Positions 34,590 to 44,974 of a stretch of DNA of 64,000 nt are shown here, piece after piece. Within the stretch, counting starts at the first letter, position 1. The number at the start of each line of letters is the position of its first letter. Under the pieces are notes generated by a model, which was not told the origin of the DNA, searched no databases, and saw only the letters and a list, made by a program, of their open reading frames with translations. This DNA comes from Sternotherus odoratus. Its lineage: Eukaryota; Chordata; Testudines; Kinosternidae. Both the position numbers and the translations under genes were made by a program. Location of the stretch: positions 245,095,644 to 245,159,643 of the forward strand of contig JAVMKO010000001.1 in the NCBI GenBank assembly GCA_032164245.1. Direction: 5' to 3'.

Positions 34590-34655
34590 TCTGCTCTCAG
34601 TTCTTGTCCCTTCCTCAAAAGCATCTAGTGCTGTCCACTGTTGGAGACTGAACTA
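34590..34655 (+). mobile_element. CR1 LINE tail fragment
   Basis: CATCTAGTGCTGTCCACTGT followed by TGGAGACTGAAC resembles the CR1 tail (compare 47447-47475), cut before the terminal repeat. Confidence 0.45.
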
Positions 34656-34749
34656 AAGGCTGTAATGCTTTCTCAAGGTGCCCCGGACTGTATGTCATCT
34701 TGCTAGGGCCACCTGCCATCCCCTGTCTCCAGCGAAAGGAAGACTTGCT

Positions 34750-34823
34750 TGTATTTAACTGGGTATCAGTTTCTTAATTTGAACTCTAGAAAGTCGACAT
34801 TAGCTCGTAGTGTAGACAAGGCC
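34750..34823. mobile_element. End of a second Harbinger-like element
   Basis: The stretch ends CTCGTAGTGTAGACAAGGCC, closely matching the right end of the neighbouring Harbinger element (CGCGTAGTGTAGACCAGGCC at 37004-37023). It abuts that element's left end with only TAA between. The rest of this second element is not traceable to the left. Confidence 0.55.
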
Positions 34824-35694
34824 TAAGGGTACATCTATACTACCAGCCAGATTGGCGGGTAGTGTTCGATGTATCGGGGATTGATATATTGTGTCTTATC
34901 CAGGCATGATAAATTGATCCCTGAACATGCTCTCCATCAACTCCAGCTCCGCAAGAGGAGGAAGTGGAATTGATGAGGGAGCGGCCGCAGTCGACTCGCT
35001 GCTGAGGGGACAGCCAGGTAAGTTGACCTAAGATACTTAGACTTTGGCTACGCTATTTGCGTAGAGTTAAGCTGATGCCTCCTTGGGGAAGAGGGGGGCT
35101 CAGTTACAGAGGGGCTGCAGTGGTGGTCTTTGCTCCAGCTGCCTTTCCTGCAGCTCCACCAGATGCCAGAGCATGTCGGTTTGCTCCGCCAGAAGATGGA
35201 GCAGTGCTTCCTGACTTCTCTCTTCTCTCTCATCCCTCCATTGTTCCCATTCATCCCTTCTCTGCTCCCACTCATCCCTTCTTTCCTCATGCTCAGTTAC
35301 CGCTTTCCGGCAGTCCAGCATTGACTGTCCCCAAGCCCGAGCTCTGCTGTCTCTTTGTGGGAAGAGTGCATGAGCTCCGTGGACATCTCATCCTGTGTGA
35401 GGTTTTTTCGCCATCTTATCTGTGCGTGCCTGTGGGACGCGGATGAGAGCGGGAGGCTGGACACAGTTTCAGCTGACGGATGAAAAAAAGGGAGAGTGGT
35501 ATTTAAAAACCCCCAGAAAATAAAGAAGTTCTCTGTGATGAGAGTTGCACCCTGCACTCCAGCACCTGGATGGTATCGGGGAAGATCCCTGCCAGCCAGA
35601 TGGTTACAGCACAGTGTCTGTGCCCCACTCCCCCACTGCGATCAGAGAATGCATGGGCTCACAATCCCAGATGCTGCTGGCCATCCAGATTCAA

Positions 35695-35707
35695 CCCCCC
35701 CCCCCCC
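35695..35707 (+). repeat. Poly(C) tract
   Basis: Thirteen consecutive C residues inside the probable intron of the Myb/SANT pseudogene. Confidence 0.95.
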
Positions 35708-35756
35708 TCCAAGAAACCAACAACTTGGGAACTTCTGGGAGGATTTATTTAAAGAT

Positions 35757-35971
35757 AGAAGTGACAAAGAGTCCTGTGGCACCTTAAAGACTAACTAAAG
35801 TATTGAAGCATAAGATTTTGTGGGCTAATATCCACTTCGTCGGATGCAATCGTCGAAGTGGGTATTATCCCATGAAAGCTTATGCTTCAATACTTTAGTT
35901 AGTCTTTAAGGTGCCACAGAACTCTTTGTCACTTCTGCAATTCCAAACTAACATGGCTACCTCTCTGATTC
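35757..35971. repeat. PLE-derived palindrome with 8-bp target duplication
   Basis: Two 86-base arms, 35757-35842 and 35851-35936, are reverse complements with a handful of mismatches and an 8-base loop. Each arm is the PLE segment with ACCTTAAAGACTAACTAAAG and GAAGCATAAG. The right arm continues into the PLE 3' terminus (ACTAACATGGCTACCTCTCT then GATTCT) up to 35971. The insert is bracketed by TTAAAGAT at 35749-35756 and 35972-35979. It belongs to the same PLE family as the copies at 5.5, 50.5 and 62.9 kb, and differs from the family in the palindrome at 32.1 kb. Confidence 0.9.
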
Positions 35972-37026
35972 TTAAAGATTGAGACACTCTTGCAGACACT
36001 CTTGCACCCCAAGTCCTCAGGGCAGAGTAATCATTAAAAGAAAGTAGCTTGTCAAATGGGCATTACATTGACCAAGGGGCACTGACCAGGGCTGCCTTGC
36101 ACGCTTTCCCCATCCAGGATACTGTCCTGGGAGGGTTGGGAGGTTACTGGCTCCAGGGTGATGAACATCTCCTGGCTTTCAGGCAGATAGGTGTCTCTCC
36201 TTGCCTGTTCCGTAGACTCATCGTTGTCATAGTCCTCCTCCACCTCATCTTCCTCATCCAGCATATCCTCTGCCATGCTGACAATCACACCATTGGTGAG
36301 GTCCACAGACATGGGTGGGGTAGTTGTGGTGCACCCCCTTAGAATGGCATGCAGCTCAGTGTAGAAGCGGCATGTCTTGGGCAGTGACCTGGAGCGTCCA
36401 TTGGCTTCTTTGGTTTTGGCTTGCCTCAACTCCTTAATTTTAACACAGCACTGTTGTGCGTACCTGTTGTGGCCTCTCTCCATCAGGCCCTTGGAGACTT
36501 TGGCATACGTATGTATTGGCATTTCTTTTTTTGGATCACAGTTCTACCAGCATGGATTCATCTCCCCTCACAGCGATCAAATCCAGCACCTCCCTTGCAG
36601 TCCATGCTGGGGTCCTTTTTCGATTGTGGGACTGCATGGTCTCCTCTGCTGGTGGGCTCTGCATGGTGAGCTGTGCAGGAGATCTCGCCACACCGGCAAA
36701 AGAGGAAGTGAGATTCAAAAGTTCCCAGGGCTCTTTCTGTCTAACTGCCCAGTGCATCCACATTCAGAGCACTGTCCAGAGCGGTCTGGACACTGGAGCA
36801 CTCTGCGATAACTCCTGGAGGCTGGTAACATTGAATTGTGTCCTCACTAAGACTAGTTTGACTCGGAAACGTCGATTTGAGGACTACTCCCTTTGTTAAG
36901 CAGGAGTTTGGAAATTGATTTAAAGAGCCTTTTAGCTAAATGGCATCGTAGTGAGGATGGCAAAGTGGAAGGATCGAGTTAACGCGGATAAATTTGACTT
37001 TACCGCGTAGTGTAGACCAGGCCTCA

Positions 37027-37775
37027 GTCAGCAAAGCACTTCAGCAGCTAGTTAAGTCCCCTTTAGGGCAAAGGAATTTAGGCACGTTCTTTAAGTGCTT
37101 TGTTGAACAGGGGCTATAGTTGTTCCCCATAGCACCTGCACAAGATAAGCTACTGTTAACCCTTAGCTCACCAAGGCCATCTCTTTGTCATACAGTTTTA
37201 CTTCCAAATATACAGTACTGTCATAGTAAGAAAGCTTCAGCACAATAGCAGAAATTGTACATTTTTTTTATGGTTTTATGGAAGCTTCATGTTCCTAGCT
37301 ACTGTACAATCTTGGAACTGCTTCTTCTGAGGGATGTGGGACCAAAGCCTGTGGAAAAATAGTCTTAGCGTTGCCCGTGAGTTGCAGGCTGTTTTTATAG
37401 CTCCCTGCAATGCAGCTCCCATTGCTGCAACTCTCCTTCGAAAATGGCTGTACTGCTACAGGAATAGCGATCAACTCCTGTGCTCACTACTTCTGCCATT
37501 AAATGTATCCGATATGACCCAGTGTTTTAGGTCATGTCAGTGCAAAAAAGGTTTAAAACAACAAGGGCAAAAATTAGCAGGGGAAGGCTCAAACACTGAA
37601 GAGAACAACTTTAAAAAAAAACCCATAGAAGATTTACCCCCAGTAATATTAAAGATATGGCTTAATCTGACAGAAATAAGGAGATTTTGAGTCAAGACGA
37701 ATATTCCATTCTTAAACCACATTGACAACATGCATTCTTTGTGTTTGCTCTATATAGTAGTTGTCATCTGAGGAT
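37027..37775. other. Unassigned interval
   Basis: No gene recognised; the 118-codon frame at 37334-37690 shows no domain and its codon content looks incidental. Confidence 0.35.
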
Positions 37776-37779
37776 CTCA

Positions 37780-37985
37780 AACTGCTGTACATTTTCTAAT
37801 TAGCTAAGCCAAGACACCTGTGTGGTAGCTCATCTATCCATTTCATAGATGAGTAAACTAAAGAATCTTAAAGATCTGGTAACTTCCTTAGGATTTTGTG
37901 GCCTATAAGTGGCATGAGCCAGTATTAGAGCCCCAAGTCATGATTCTCAGGCCCTTTGTGTGGTGACTATTAAGCCATATTTGCA
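37780..37985 (-). repeat. MIR-type SINE
   Basis: Reverse-oriented MIR order: TTTCATAGATGAGTAAACTA, then TGGTAACTTCCTTAGGATTT, TATAAGTGGCATGAGCCAGT and ATGATTCTCAGGCCC. Confidence 0.7.
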
Positions 37986-38277
37986 TAGTGTTGCAGTTCT
38001 GTGGCAAGCACAGTCAATAATAGGTAGAGATCCCTGCAATTTTCAGGCACAGCAAGGCAGTTTAAGGAAGAAATTTTAACTTTCATTTTACTGTTTATTT
38101 TTTACATTGCTGAAGGGTATATAGATGAAAACATAAGGACTAGTGTTGGTACAGGATTACCATAAGTAAGTACAACAGTTACAATTTAAAAAATGATCAG
38201 AATTGAAAGTAGAACAGAATTGATATTCTCAGAAAGGTCTGCAGGGGTTGGTTTATTCAGTATGGTTAACATCAGAC

Positions 38278-39171
38278 CAGCGGTGCAAGTAAAGCCAGTA
38301 CAGTGAGGGATGCTGTAGCATTAAGACATTCACTGCCATTACACCCGTACCAGAAAGACACATTCGGTATCCACTAAACACCACAGGGCTCTCCCAGGAA
38401 TTGCAGCGGTGACAGGAGCAGAACATGGGTCCATCAGGCGGCCCCATGCCAGAAGCTCCTCCAGCGCGACTGTACCACTCACATCCCTGTCCTCTAGTGG
38501 GGCTGTACTGACCCCAGACAGGAAATGCAACTATGTGGAAGGGCTGAGAGCGGTACAGCCGTGCCAGAGGCGCTGAACCTTTTGCCACTGCGGTTCCCAG
38601 GAGAGCCCTGCGGTTCATCGGATCCCAATTTCTATCTGTGGATATCTGCATCCACGGGTATAAATTTATATCCGCACAGGGCACTAGCTGCGGAACATTA
38701 AAGTGAATGGTGGGAGGGGCACAAAGGGTCAAGTAACCCTCCCCAGGCTCAAGTGCCCCCGCCGGCCCAGGTGCGGAGAGGAAGGGGCAGGGCCAGAGCC
38801 AGAAGGCCAGAGCCTCTCCTCTTCCAGCTGCACTGCCTGGGACTCTGCCCAGTGCAGCGTAGAGGCTGCCTGGGAGAGACAGGAACTCTCCCAGGCAGCT
38901 GCTGTGCTGCACTGGATAACACCTGGGAGTGACTCCGAGGCCTGGCTGCCAGGAAGAGCAGCTGAGTGCCAGGTGGAGCTGACACTGCAGGAGGACAAAG
39001 CCTTCCCCAGGATGGGGAGAGCATGGGGAATGTGGGCTGGGGCAGCAGGAGACTCACATGGGGGTCACTGAGGAGGTTATGTGCCCCTTTCCCCCTTTAG
39101 CTGATGCCCTCCTTTGTGTCGCTCCCATGAGTTGCCGTACCAGTAAGAGTTAAAATCTACTTGTGTTACTG
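38278..39171. mobile_element. hAT non-autonomous element, 894 bp
   Basis: Left end CAGCGGTGCAAGTA and right end, in reverse complement, CAGTAACACAAGTA. Flanks are CATCAGAC (38270-38277) and CATGAGAC (39172-39179), an 8-bp duplication with one change, as expected for hAT. Most of the interior is GC-rich. It includes the longest open frame in the window, 219 codons on the minus strand (38912-38253), but that frame crosses the left end of the element into unique DNA. It also competes with open frames on the other strand and has no transposase motif, so I regard it as chance coding potential in GC-rich repeat DNA. Confidence 0.75.
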
Positions 39172-39174
39172 CAT

Positions 39175-39505
39175 GAGACAGGTGTGGAGGGACTGTGCAA
39201 GGCTCTTTTTGCCACTCAAGCCCTCTGGTAGGGCCACTTTTGTGTCTCAGGAAGGGAGAACATGGAGGAAGCCCCAGACAAAGTGGCTTGTCACGGGGTG
39301 CAGAGAAGATGGGGCAACCACTTTATGCTCCATGAGATTCAGTGACTGGGACCATATTCAGTGTATCCTGGGACCCTGGTGCAGCAGACATAGTGGAATA
39401 GCAATCCACATCTTATGTGTGGGATGGGGGTGGAGGATTCCACTCTCCTCACCCCTACTTACTTCCGTATATAAAGGCTTTTAATAGGGCTTCATGAGAG
39501 GTCAT
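39175..39505. other. Unassigned spacer between two hAT elements
   Basis: About 330 bases without a recognised gene; the 107-codon frame at 39161-39484 shows no domain. Confidence 0.35.
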
Positions 39506-39510
39506 TTCCA

Positions 39511-40146
39511 GAGCTGTCCTTCCCTATACACAAACTACGCAGCTGCATAGGGCATCAGGAAATTTGGGGCACCAAATTTCCTGGTACCCTCCACAGCTGC
39601 GTGCTGATCCACCAGGCAGCCTGATCTCCCGGACGGCTGAGCTGGCAAAGAAAGCTGCCCCTGCTCTGCCTTTTCCCCAAAGCCCCTGCCCCTACTTTGC
39701 CCCGCCCCACCTCTTCCCACCCCTGCTCTGTCCCAGCCCTGCCCCCACTCCACCCCTTCCCTTAAGCTACCTCCCGGGGGACTAGAGCAGGGGTTGGGCA
39801 TGCCCTGCACTCACTGGATGGTGGGAAGTGGAGTGACCAAGCCCGAACCTGCTACACTCAGCCGGTAAGTGCTATGGGGTGGTTCCTCCCTGTCCTCCAC
39901 GTTCCAAGGCTGGGAGCAGGGGAACAGAGTGGAGTGGGCTGGGGCTGGGGCCATGAGTGTGGGGTTGGGCCTGCCCTGTACTCAATGGGCAGCAGGAAGT
40001 GGAATGAACCAGCCCCAACTCGCTCCACTCTGCCAGCTCGTGCTGGGGGATGGTTTCCCTCCTGCTCCCCAAGCTTTCTCCTGCTCCACTCCCCCCATGG
40101 AGGCCTGGGGCTGCATAGGGCACCAAAATGACTAGGGACGGCCCTG
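39511..40146. mobile_element. hAT non-autonomous element, 636 bp
   Basis: Left end CAGAGCTGTCCTTCCCTA and right end, in reverse complement, CAGGGCCGTCCCTAGTCATT. Flanks are GTCATTTC (39503-39510) and GTGATTTC (40147-40154), an 8-bp hAT-type duplication with one change. The GCTGCATAGGGCA motif occurs near both ends (39542 and 40110), and the middle holds a partial internal duplication around GGGTTGGGC(A/C)TGCCCTG (39791 and 39962). It is GC-rich and non-coding. Confidence 0.9.
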
Positions 40147-40244
40147 GTGATTTCATTCTATATAAACAAGAGATTGACCTATTTTACAGCACAAGGTGGC
40201 CTTCATTGAAGGTTTTTTTTAATTTCTTGCCTTATGATTAATTA

Positions 40245-40350
40245 TTTATTCAGTATTACTGAAGTATATCAAGGCCCAGATTGAGAGCACACAGTGCTGT
40301 TGTGCAGGGTGCTCTGGTAGCAAAGACCAGTCCCTCCCCTAATCTCCTTT
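40245..40350 (-). repeat. L2/MIR-type 3' tail, inverted
   Basis: CACAGTGCTGTTGTGCAGGG and GCAAAGACCAGTCCCTCCCC match the reverse of the L2/MIR 3' tail also seen at 13985. Confidence 0.4.
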
Positions 40351-40354
40351 GGAC

Positions 40355-43300
40355 AAGACACAAGAAGTAGGGCAGGGTTTGTTTGGTTTTTTTTGATTCA
40401 ATGGCAATTCTGAAAAAAAATTAAAAAACATTTTGGTGCATCGAAAAGCAAAAAAATGTGGTTCAGGTTTTATTTTTGTTTTGAGCATTTTTTAACACTT
40501 AAAAGAAATTGACACAAATTCGTTAGCTGTATCAATGTTGCCAAATCAGCATTTTTCACCCAAAAAAGGTTAGTAAAAATTGTGCCCAGTACTAGCAAGA
40601 ACAGGGTGCAACAAACAATAGGCAAGAGAAGGAAGGGTTGATAAGGGAATTAAAAATAAGAACCCATATATATGTAGGCCATCAATATGCATAGATTGAT
40701 GATTTCAAGTTTATATATAACACATACACACACACAATACAAATAACAAATGAATCAGATAAATAGCAGAAGTCCTGTTGCTCATTACAAATAATATATT
40801 GGTTGAAATTTAGTTCTTTTCAAACCATCTTGGGATTGTCTATTTCAGGCTTCAATAGCAGACATACCATGAATACTTTAAAAAGCTTTGTTGGGTTTAC
40901 CTGTATTTGTGCTATTTGTGGTATACCCTATACTTAGGGAATTTAATATTGCAAATCATTAGTTAGATCAGGAAATGGCAAATGTTCAAGTCTTGATCGA
41001 GGTGAATCAGGTTATTTTTCTTCCATCTGGTATGTTCTCAGGAGAGAAGACAGGGCAGAGCCTTACATGTTGGATGTCAGTAGAACAGAGAAGTTTTGAC
41101 ACCCAGTTCCTTTTTTATGTTTTTTGAATAGTGAATATGTTTGACCCATAGCTAAGACTGGATTAGAAATTTGATTGTTCCGACATCCCCCATATAAAGG
41201 GTATTTATTTCTGTAGTGTTGTCTGGAGGCTTGATATTTTTTATGTGCATCTAAGAGCTGTGTTTGGTATCTGATATCCACTGTTGATTCAAAGAACTCT
41301 CAGAGCCAGTTCCTTGATTTCTTTATTTTTGGTTCTCTTCTTCCTCTACACTTATCCTTTGAATTTGTGAGTCATTACATATCATACATAGTTTAAAGTA
41401 ACCTTCACTTTAAATTCCCTGGCTTTTGTTGGTTTAAGTCAGCCATTCAATGGTATTATTACAGCGTTTTCTTTGTATGAGCATTGTCAGTCATGCTTAC
41501 CATGAGTTCTAGCACTTACAATACATTTTGCAGTCACTCTTGTGTCAAATGTCACCTATTAGGCCTTTGCAAAATCCTCACAACTGATCCAAAATTCCAG
41601 CGCACAGAAAAATTTGCTATTGTCAAGCAGAGCTTTAATTAAAACTCTACTTTGTTTTCAATCCAATTTAGGAACAAATAAAAAAAAAAGAAGCAAGATG
41701 TAAATTTTACAATGCCTGGCAATGTATCCAATTCTGAGCTGAACAAAGAAGCTTATATGCTGGAAATCTTGTAGGAATAAAGCATATAAGATAAATAAAA
41801 AGCTTCCAGTGCTTAATTCTAATCATCTCCACAACAACTGGAGCTCCTGATAAGACACTTCCTCAGAGTAATGATGCATAATGTGAAGAAGCAATAACCC
41901 AGACTGCATAAGTATGAAGGGATGCCATTCTTTTTAAAGAAAAGTGTGGCAAATGTGAAGCTCTGTTAATGTTCTGAGCCATTTTCAAAGGCATTTTCAT
42001 GAGCATGGCAAAGTGCCAGGGGTTGGCTTTTCCAAACATGATAGGGAGAGCAAGAAATGTAACTATTATAAGGGTATCAACCATTTGTCTATGTAGTATC
42101 ATGTAAATATTTATGTACTATCAATTCATTATTAGTGGCGGTTTTAATATGAATATAAATATTACAAAGTGTGTTTATGACAGATAAATCATAGGGCTGC
42201 GAAAGTAATTTGCAACAGTAAAGCTCATTTTGGATAATTACAGAGCCCCAGAAGATTGTGTTTATGTATTACAAAGAAAGGGGTTGTTAAGAAGAAAACT
42301 GTTTTGTGCGGCTGACACTTTGCAGAGACAGAGGCTGATCCTGCTTGGGACCAGCTTAGGAACATGTGCAAACATTAATGAAAGATGTTGTGAATAGAAC
42401 AGGGAGGAAAAGCAGTGTGGTGTCCTTTGAAGAACTAACCTTATTCAGTCCACTTTTGTGCAGATGAGTTACTGTAACTATAGAAATAATGTAAGAAATG
42501 ATTAGTTAAGATTATTCTGGCAATAAAGATACTAATGTTTTTTTACATTCTGAGTCCTATTTTGCATTTTATGTAGGGGTAAATTAGACCATAACATTGT
42601 TTATTATTTTTTTTTATGAAGGCTTTTTTCAGATCCATATTAAAGATTATTATTGCTGTCCCTCTTTCCTCTCCCCACCCACATTTTATTTTGTCAAAGT
42701 GGATGCTCAGCTCTTCCTGTTTCCTTCAATCTGTTGAATAACCATTGAAGTTTAAAAAACAAAATCAAAGTGCCAGGCAACAGAATGATAGACTTTGGAA
42801 GGTCATATTATAATGAGATTAAAATGTAGTTCTCTCAGCTAACATTCAGCTGCAAATATATGTGGTTCAATTCTTTTTCATGAATGTTTTACTGATTAGA
42901 TTAATTTCAAGTGAAATATATATTATTTCTATGACAAGTGAGTCAGTGTCTACCCAGTGGATGACTGTTCAACTAAAATGCAGTGAGAAGAAACAAAATT
43001 ATTGTCTGAAGTGCAGTAAAATAGTCTAAAATTAGATCTCTCTCACTTACACAAACACACATGCACAGTTTTTAGCTATTAGAGAAGACTAGAAACAGAA
43101 TACCAAGGGTTTTCCTTTTTTATTGAATGGCGTATCAAAACTCAGTTGTTGTCAGTTTGGAGGGCAAAGCTTATCGTACAGAATTGGTGGTAGAAATATC
43201 ATCCCTGTTTCTATTATTCATGGTAGCTCCCGACCTTCAAGGATTGGTTTTCCTTCATTTTGCTCAATCTCAGCCAAAGTAAAGACCAAAGTGGGCAATT

Positions 43301-44600
43301 AATTTCCGGATGCAGCCCATTAGGGTTAGGACTTGCTCGACTGGGAACTATGCCATTTTCCTCTACTCCATCACTCTGACCACCATTTTCCACAGCAATC
43401 ACATGTCTACAATGGCATCTGTCTGAGAAGCTGGTGTTTGGTACTTCGGAGCAATGTAGAAGAGCTGTGTCTAGCTTAGATACAGACCGGGAGGCTGTGC
43501 TATAGGTCCAGGCCATGGTGAATATGCTTCTCCATAGGGCAGCTCCCCCAGCTCCTCCAGACACTCAACCAGCCTCCTCCCCACTGCAGATTTTCCCCAA
43601 ATGGCCTGTTTACCTTTACAAATGGCTTGCCTGGGTGCATTTAAAAGATAAAAATTATGCCCAGCCAGGCAAAACTACATTTCTGAACAGACTGGCATGC
43701 CTACAGCATCTAATGGCTGTTCATGATGATGTGTCACTCCTCGACTCCAAGAATCTGATAACTGTATCTGCACGCTCTCCCTGCCTTGCAAATCTCAATG
43801 TGTATCTTTACTTTGAAACAGAAAATAATACAGTTAAATTGTTAACCAGTTCCAGGAACATCTAGTATTCTATCTTCTGCAGGGGTTAACTAGTTAATTT
43901 AGACAGCATTTAACCAGATGACACTTGAAGATATTTTCAGAGCGTGTAGCTAGCCTTAATTGATTCTTACATTCTTATATCCATGTAAACGTGGTCTGGG
44001 GGTCTCTCTCTTTCTCTTTCTCCTGATGTCTTTTGGAGTCTGTCTTCATTTTATTTTTTTCTTTAAACTATTCCATCATCCTCACATCACAAATTAATCA
44101 TTTAATCTGCATCCCCTTGTCGATGTGATGTTGTAATGCCTTTTCACCTTTATACCTTGTAATCCCTATGTACTGATTTTTTTGTGAGCTCAGCGCCTGA
44201 ATATTTATTCACATTTAAATAAAGAGAATGCACTGAATTGATTTCCAAAATAAGTGGTAGTGGTGGTAGAACAACCTCCTCCTTACATTGTTTTCATGGT
44301 ATTGGGTCACTGTTAAACACTAAATCCTTTTGCACAGTTGTTTTATGATTTTAATATGATTTCATTATTATGAGTTTGATTATTCATTGTGCTGTATTTG
44401 GCCAATTGATACAAAAGTTCTTTAAAAATGTTTTTTCCTTTTTAATAGCCAGGCTTTTTGCTGGTTTCTTCTGCACTTTCATGATATGATGTTGCAAGAA
44501 AGAAGCAAGAGGATGCCCTGCTGAAACATGACCGTGTAGCAGTAGCAGAGAGATCTCCTTCCTTTGCAATGACTCACCCCACTCAGAGGCCAGCACACTC
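40355..44600. other. Long repeat-poor interval
   Basis: More than 4 kb with no recognised mobile element. 41600-42450 is AT-rich, without identifiable repeats, and carries many homeodomain-like TAAT/ATTA cores; it is the best place in the window to look for a conserved non-coding element. An unrecognised minus-strand frame of 116 codons (43564-43214) and a plus-strand frame of 116 codons (43515-43865) show no known domain. Confidence 0.4.
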
Positions 44601-44628
44601 CTGCTGCACTACAGAGACTATAGTTTGA

Positions 44629-44680
44629 TTGCTGTCACTACCGGTTAGATCATTAATCATAATTGTGGTAGTGACAGCAA
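44629..44680. other. Perfect 14-bp stem hairpin
   Basis: TTGCTGTCACTACC (44629-44642) and GGTAGTGACAGCAA (44667-44680) are exact reverse complements around a 24-base AT-rich loop containing ATCATTAATCAT. It is not part of any recognised repeat. The stem is shorter than a typical miRNA precursor. It lies 23 bases upstream of a strong splice-donor-like site. Confidence 0.7.
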
Positions 44681-44819
44681 GTTTCTTGACCTCATCATGA
44701 AAGGTAAGCAGGTCATTCCTGGGAGTGATTCATCCCTCAGGCGAGGGAAAACTACAGGGAGGATTTATTTTTGTTATCTACAGTATTCTCTTTTGTCCCC
44801 TAATTTTCCCTATAATCAG

Positions 44820-44958
44820 AACAAATGTGAGGGCTTTGAGGCAGCAGGGTCTGGCATTTCTTCTACTCTTAGGGGAAAACCTTTTGCTTTAGATCACCTG
44901 AAATACTTGCTCCTGCCCTCAACACACTCTGGCTTGGCGTTGAATGTCAGAAATGCAA
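44820..44958 (+). other. Candidate exon bounded by strong splice signals
   Basis: A pyrimidine-rich tract and CAG (44790-44819) precede a 139-base stretch ending at AATGCAA followed by GTAAGTAT, a near-consensus donor. One frame is open through all 46 codons (starting NKCEGFEAAG) but resembles no protein I know. A further donor-like AAAG/GTAAGC lies upstream at 44703/44704, giving a possible 116-base intron; joining there would put a stop in the frame. A non-coding transcript exon is therefore at least as likely as a coding one. Confidence 0.3.
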
Positions 44959-44974
44959 GTAAGTATCTGCAGTA

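Larger units (their letters stand above)
35048..36763 (-). pseudogene. Harbinger-associated Myb/SANT-like protein gene, decayed
   Basis: Minus strand, 36763 down to about 35048. The first part has KRTPAWTAREVLDLIAVRGD, the first helix of a Myb/SANT-like DNA-binding domain. After a frameshift near 36530 comes YAKVSKGLMERGHNR, CCVKIKELRQAKTKEANGRS and CRFYTELHAILRG, the rest of the domain. An acidic stretch (DEEDEVEEDYDNDES) follows. A probable intron covers about 36050-35475: it ends in a pyrimidine-rich tract and CAG. The last exon encodes LTQDEMSTELM, then a heptad-like RRDEWEQ repeat, and LVELQERQLEQRPPLQPLC, a coiled-coil tail typical of these reptile proteins, ending at an early stop near 35098. 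In Harbinger systems the Myb protein helps the transposase reach the DNA. Frameshifts make this copy inactive. Confidence 0.85.
34827..37023 (-). mobile_element. Harbinger element carrying a Myb/SANT gene
   Basis: Left end GGGTACATCTATACTA and right end, in reverse complement, GGCCTGGTCTACACTACG are imperfect inverted ends of the TCTACACTA type. Flanks are TAA (34824-34826) and TCA (37024-37026), a TNA-type 3-bp target site as in PIF/Harbinger transposons. The element carries a decayed minus-strand gene for a Myb/SANT protein but no DDE nuclease. A PLE-derived palindrome (35757-35971) sits inside it. Confidence 0.75.

Noticed and set aside
35757..35936. Palindrome as a miRNA precursor
   Set aside because: Arms of 86 bases with an 8-base loop come from an inverted PLE pair with target duplications; the structure is explained by the mobile element.
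38253..38912. Longest open frame in the window (219 codons, minus strand)
   Set aside because: It crosses from unique DNA into a GC-rich hAT element with an 8-bp target duplication, overlaps open frames on the other strand, and has no transposase or other domain.
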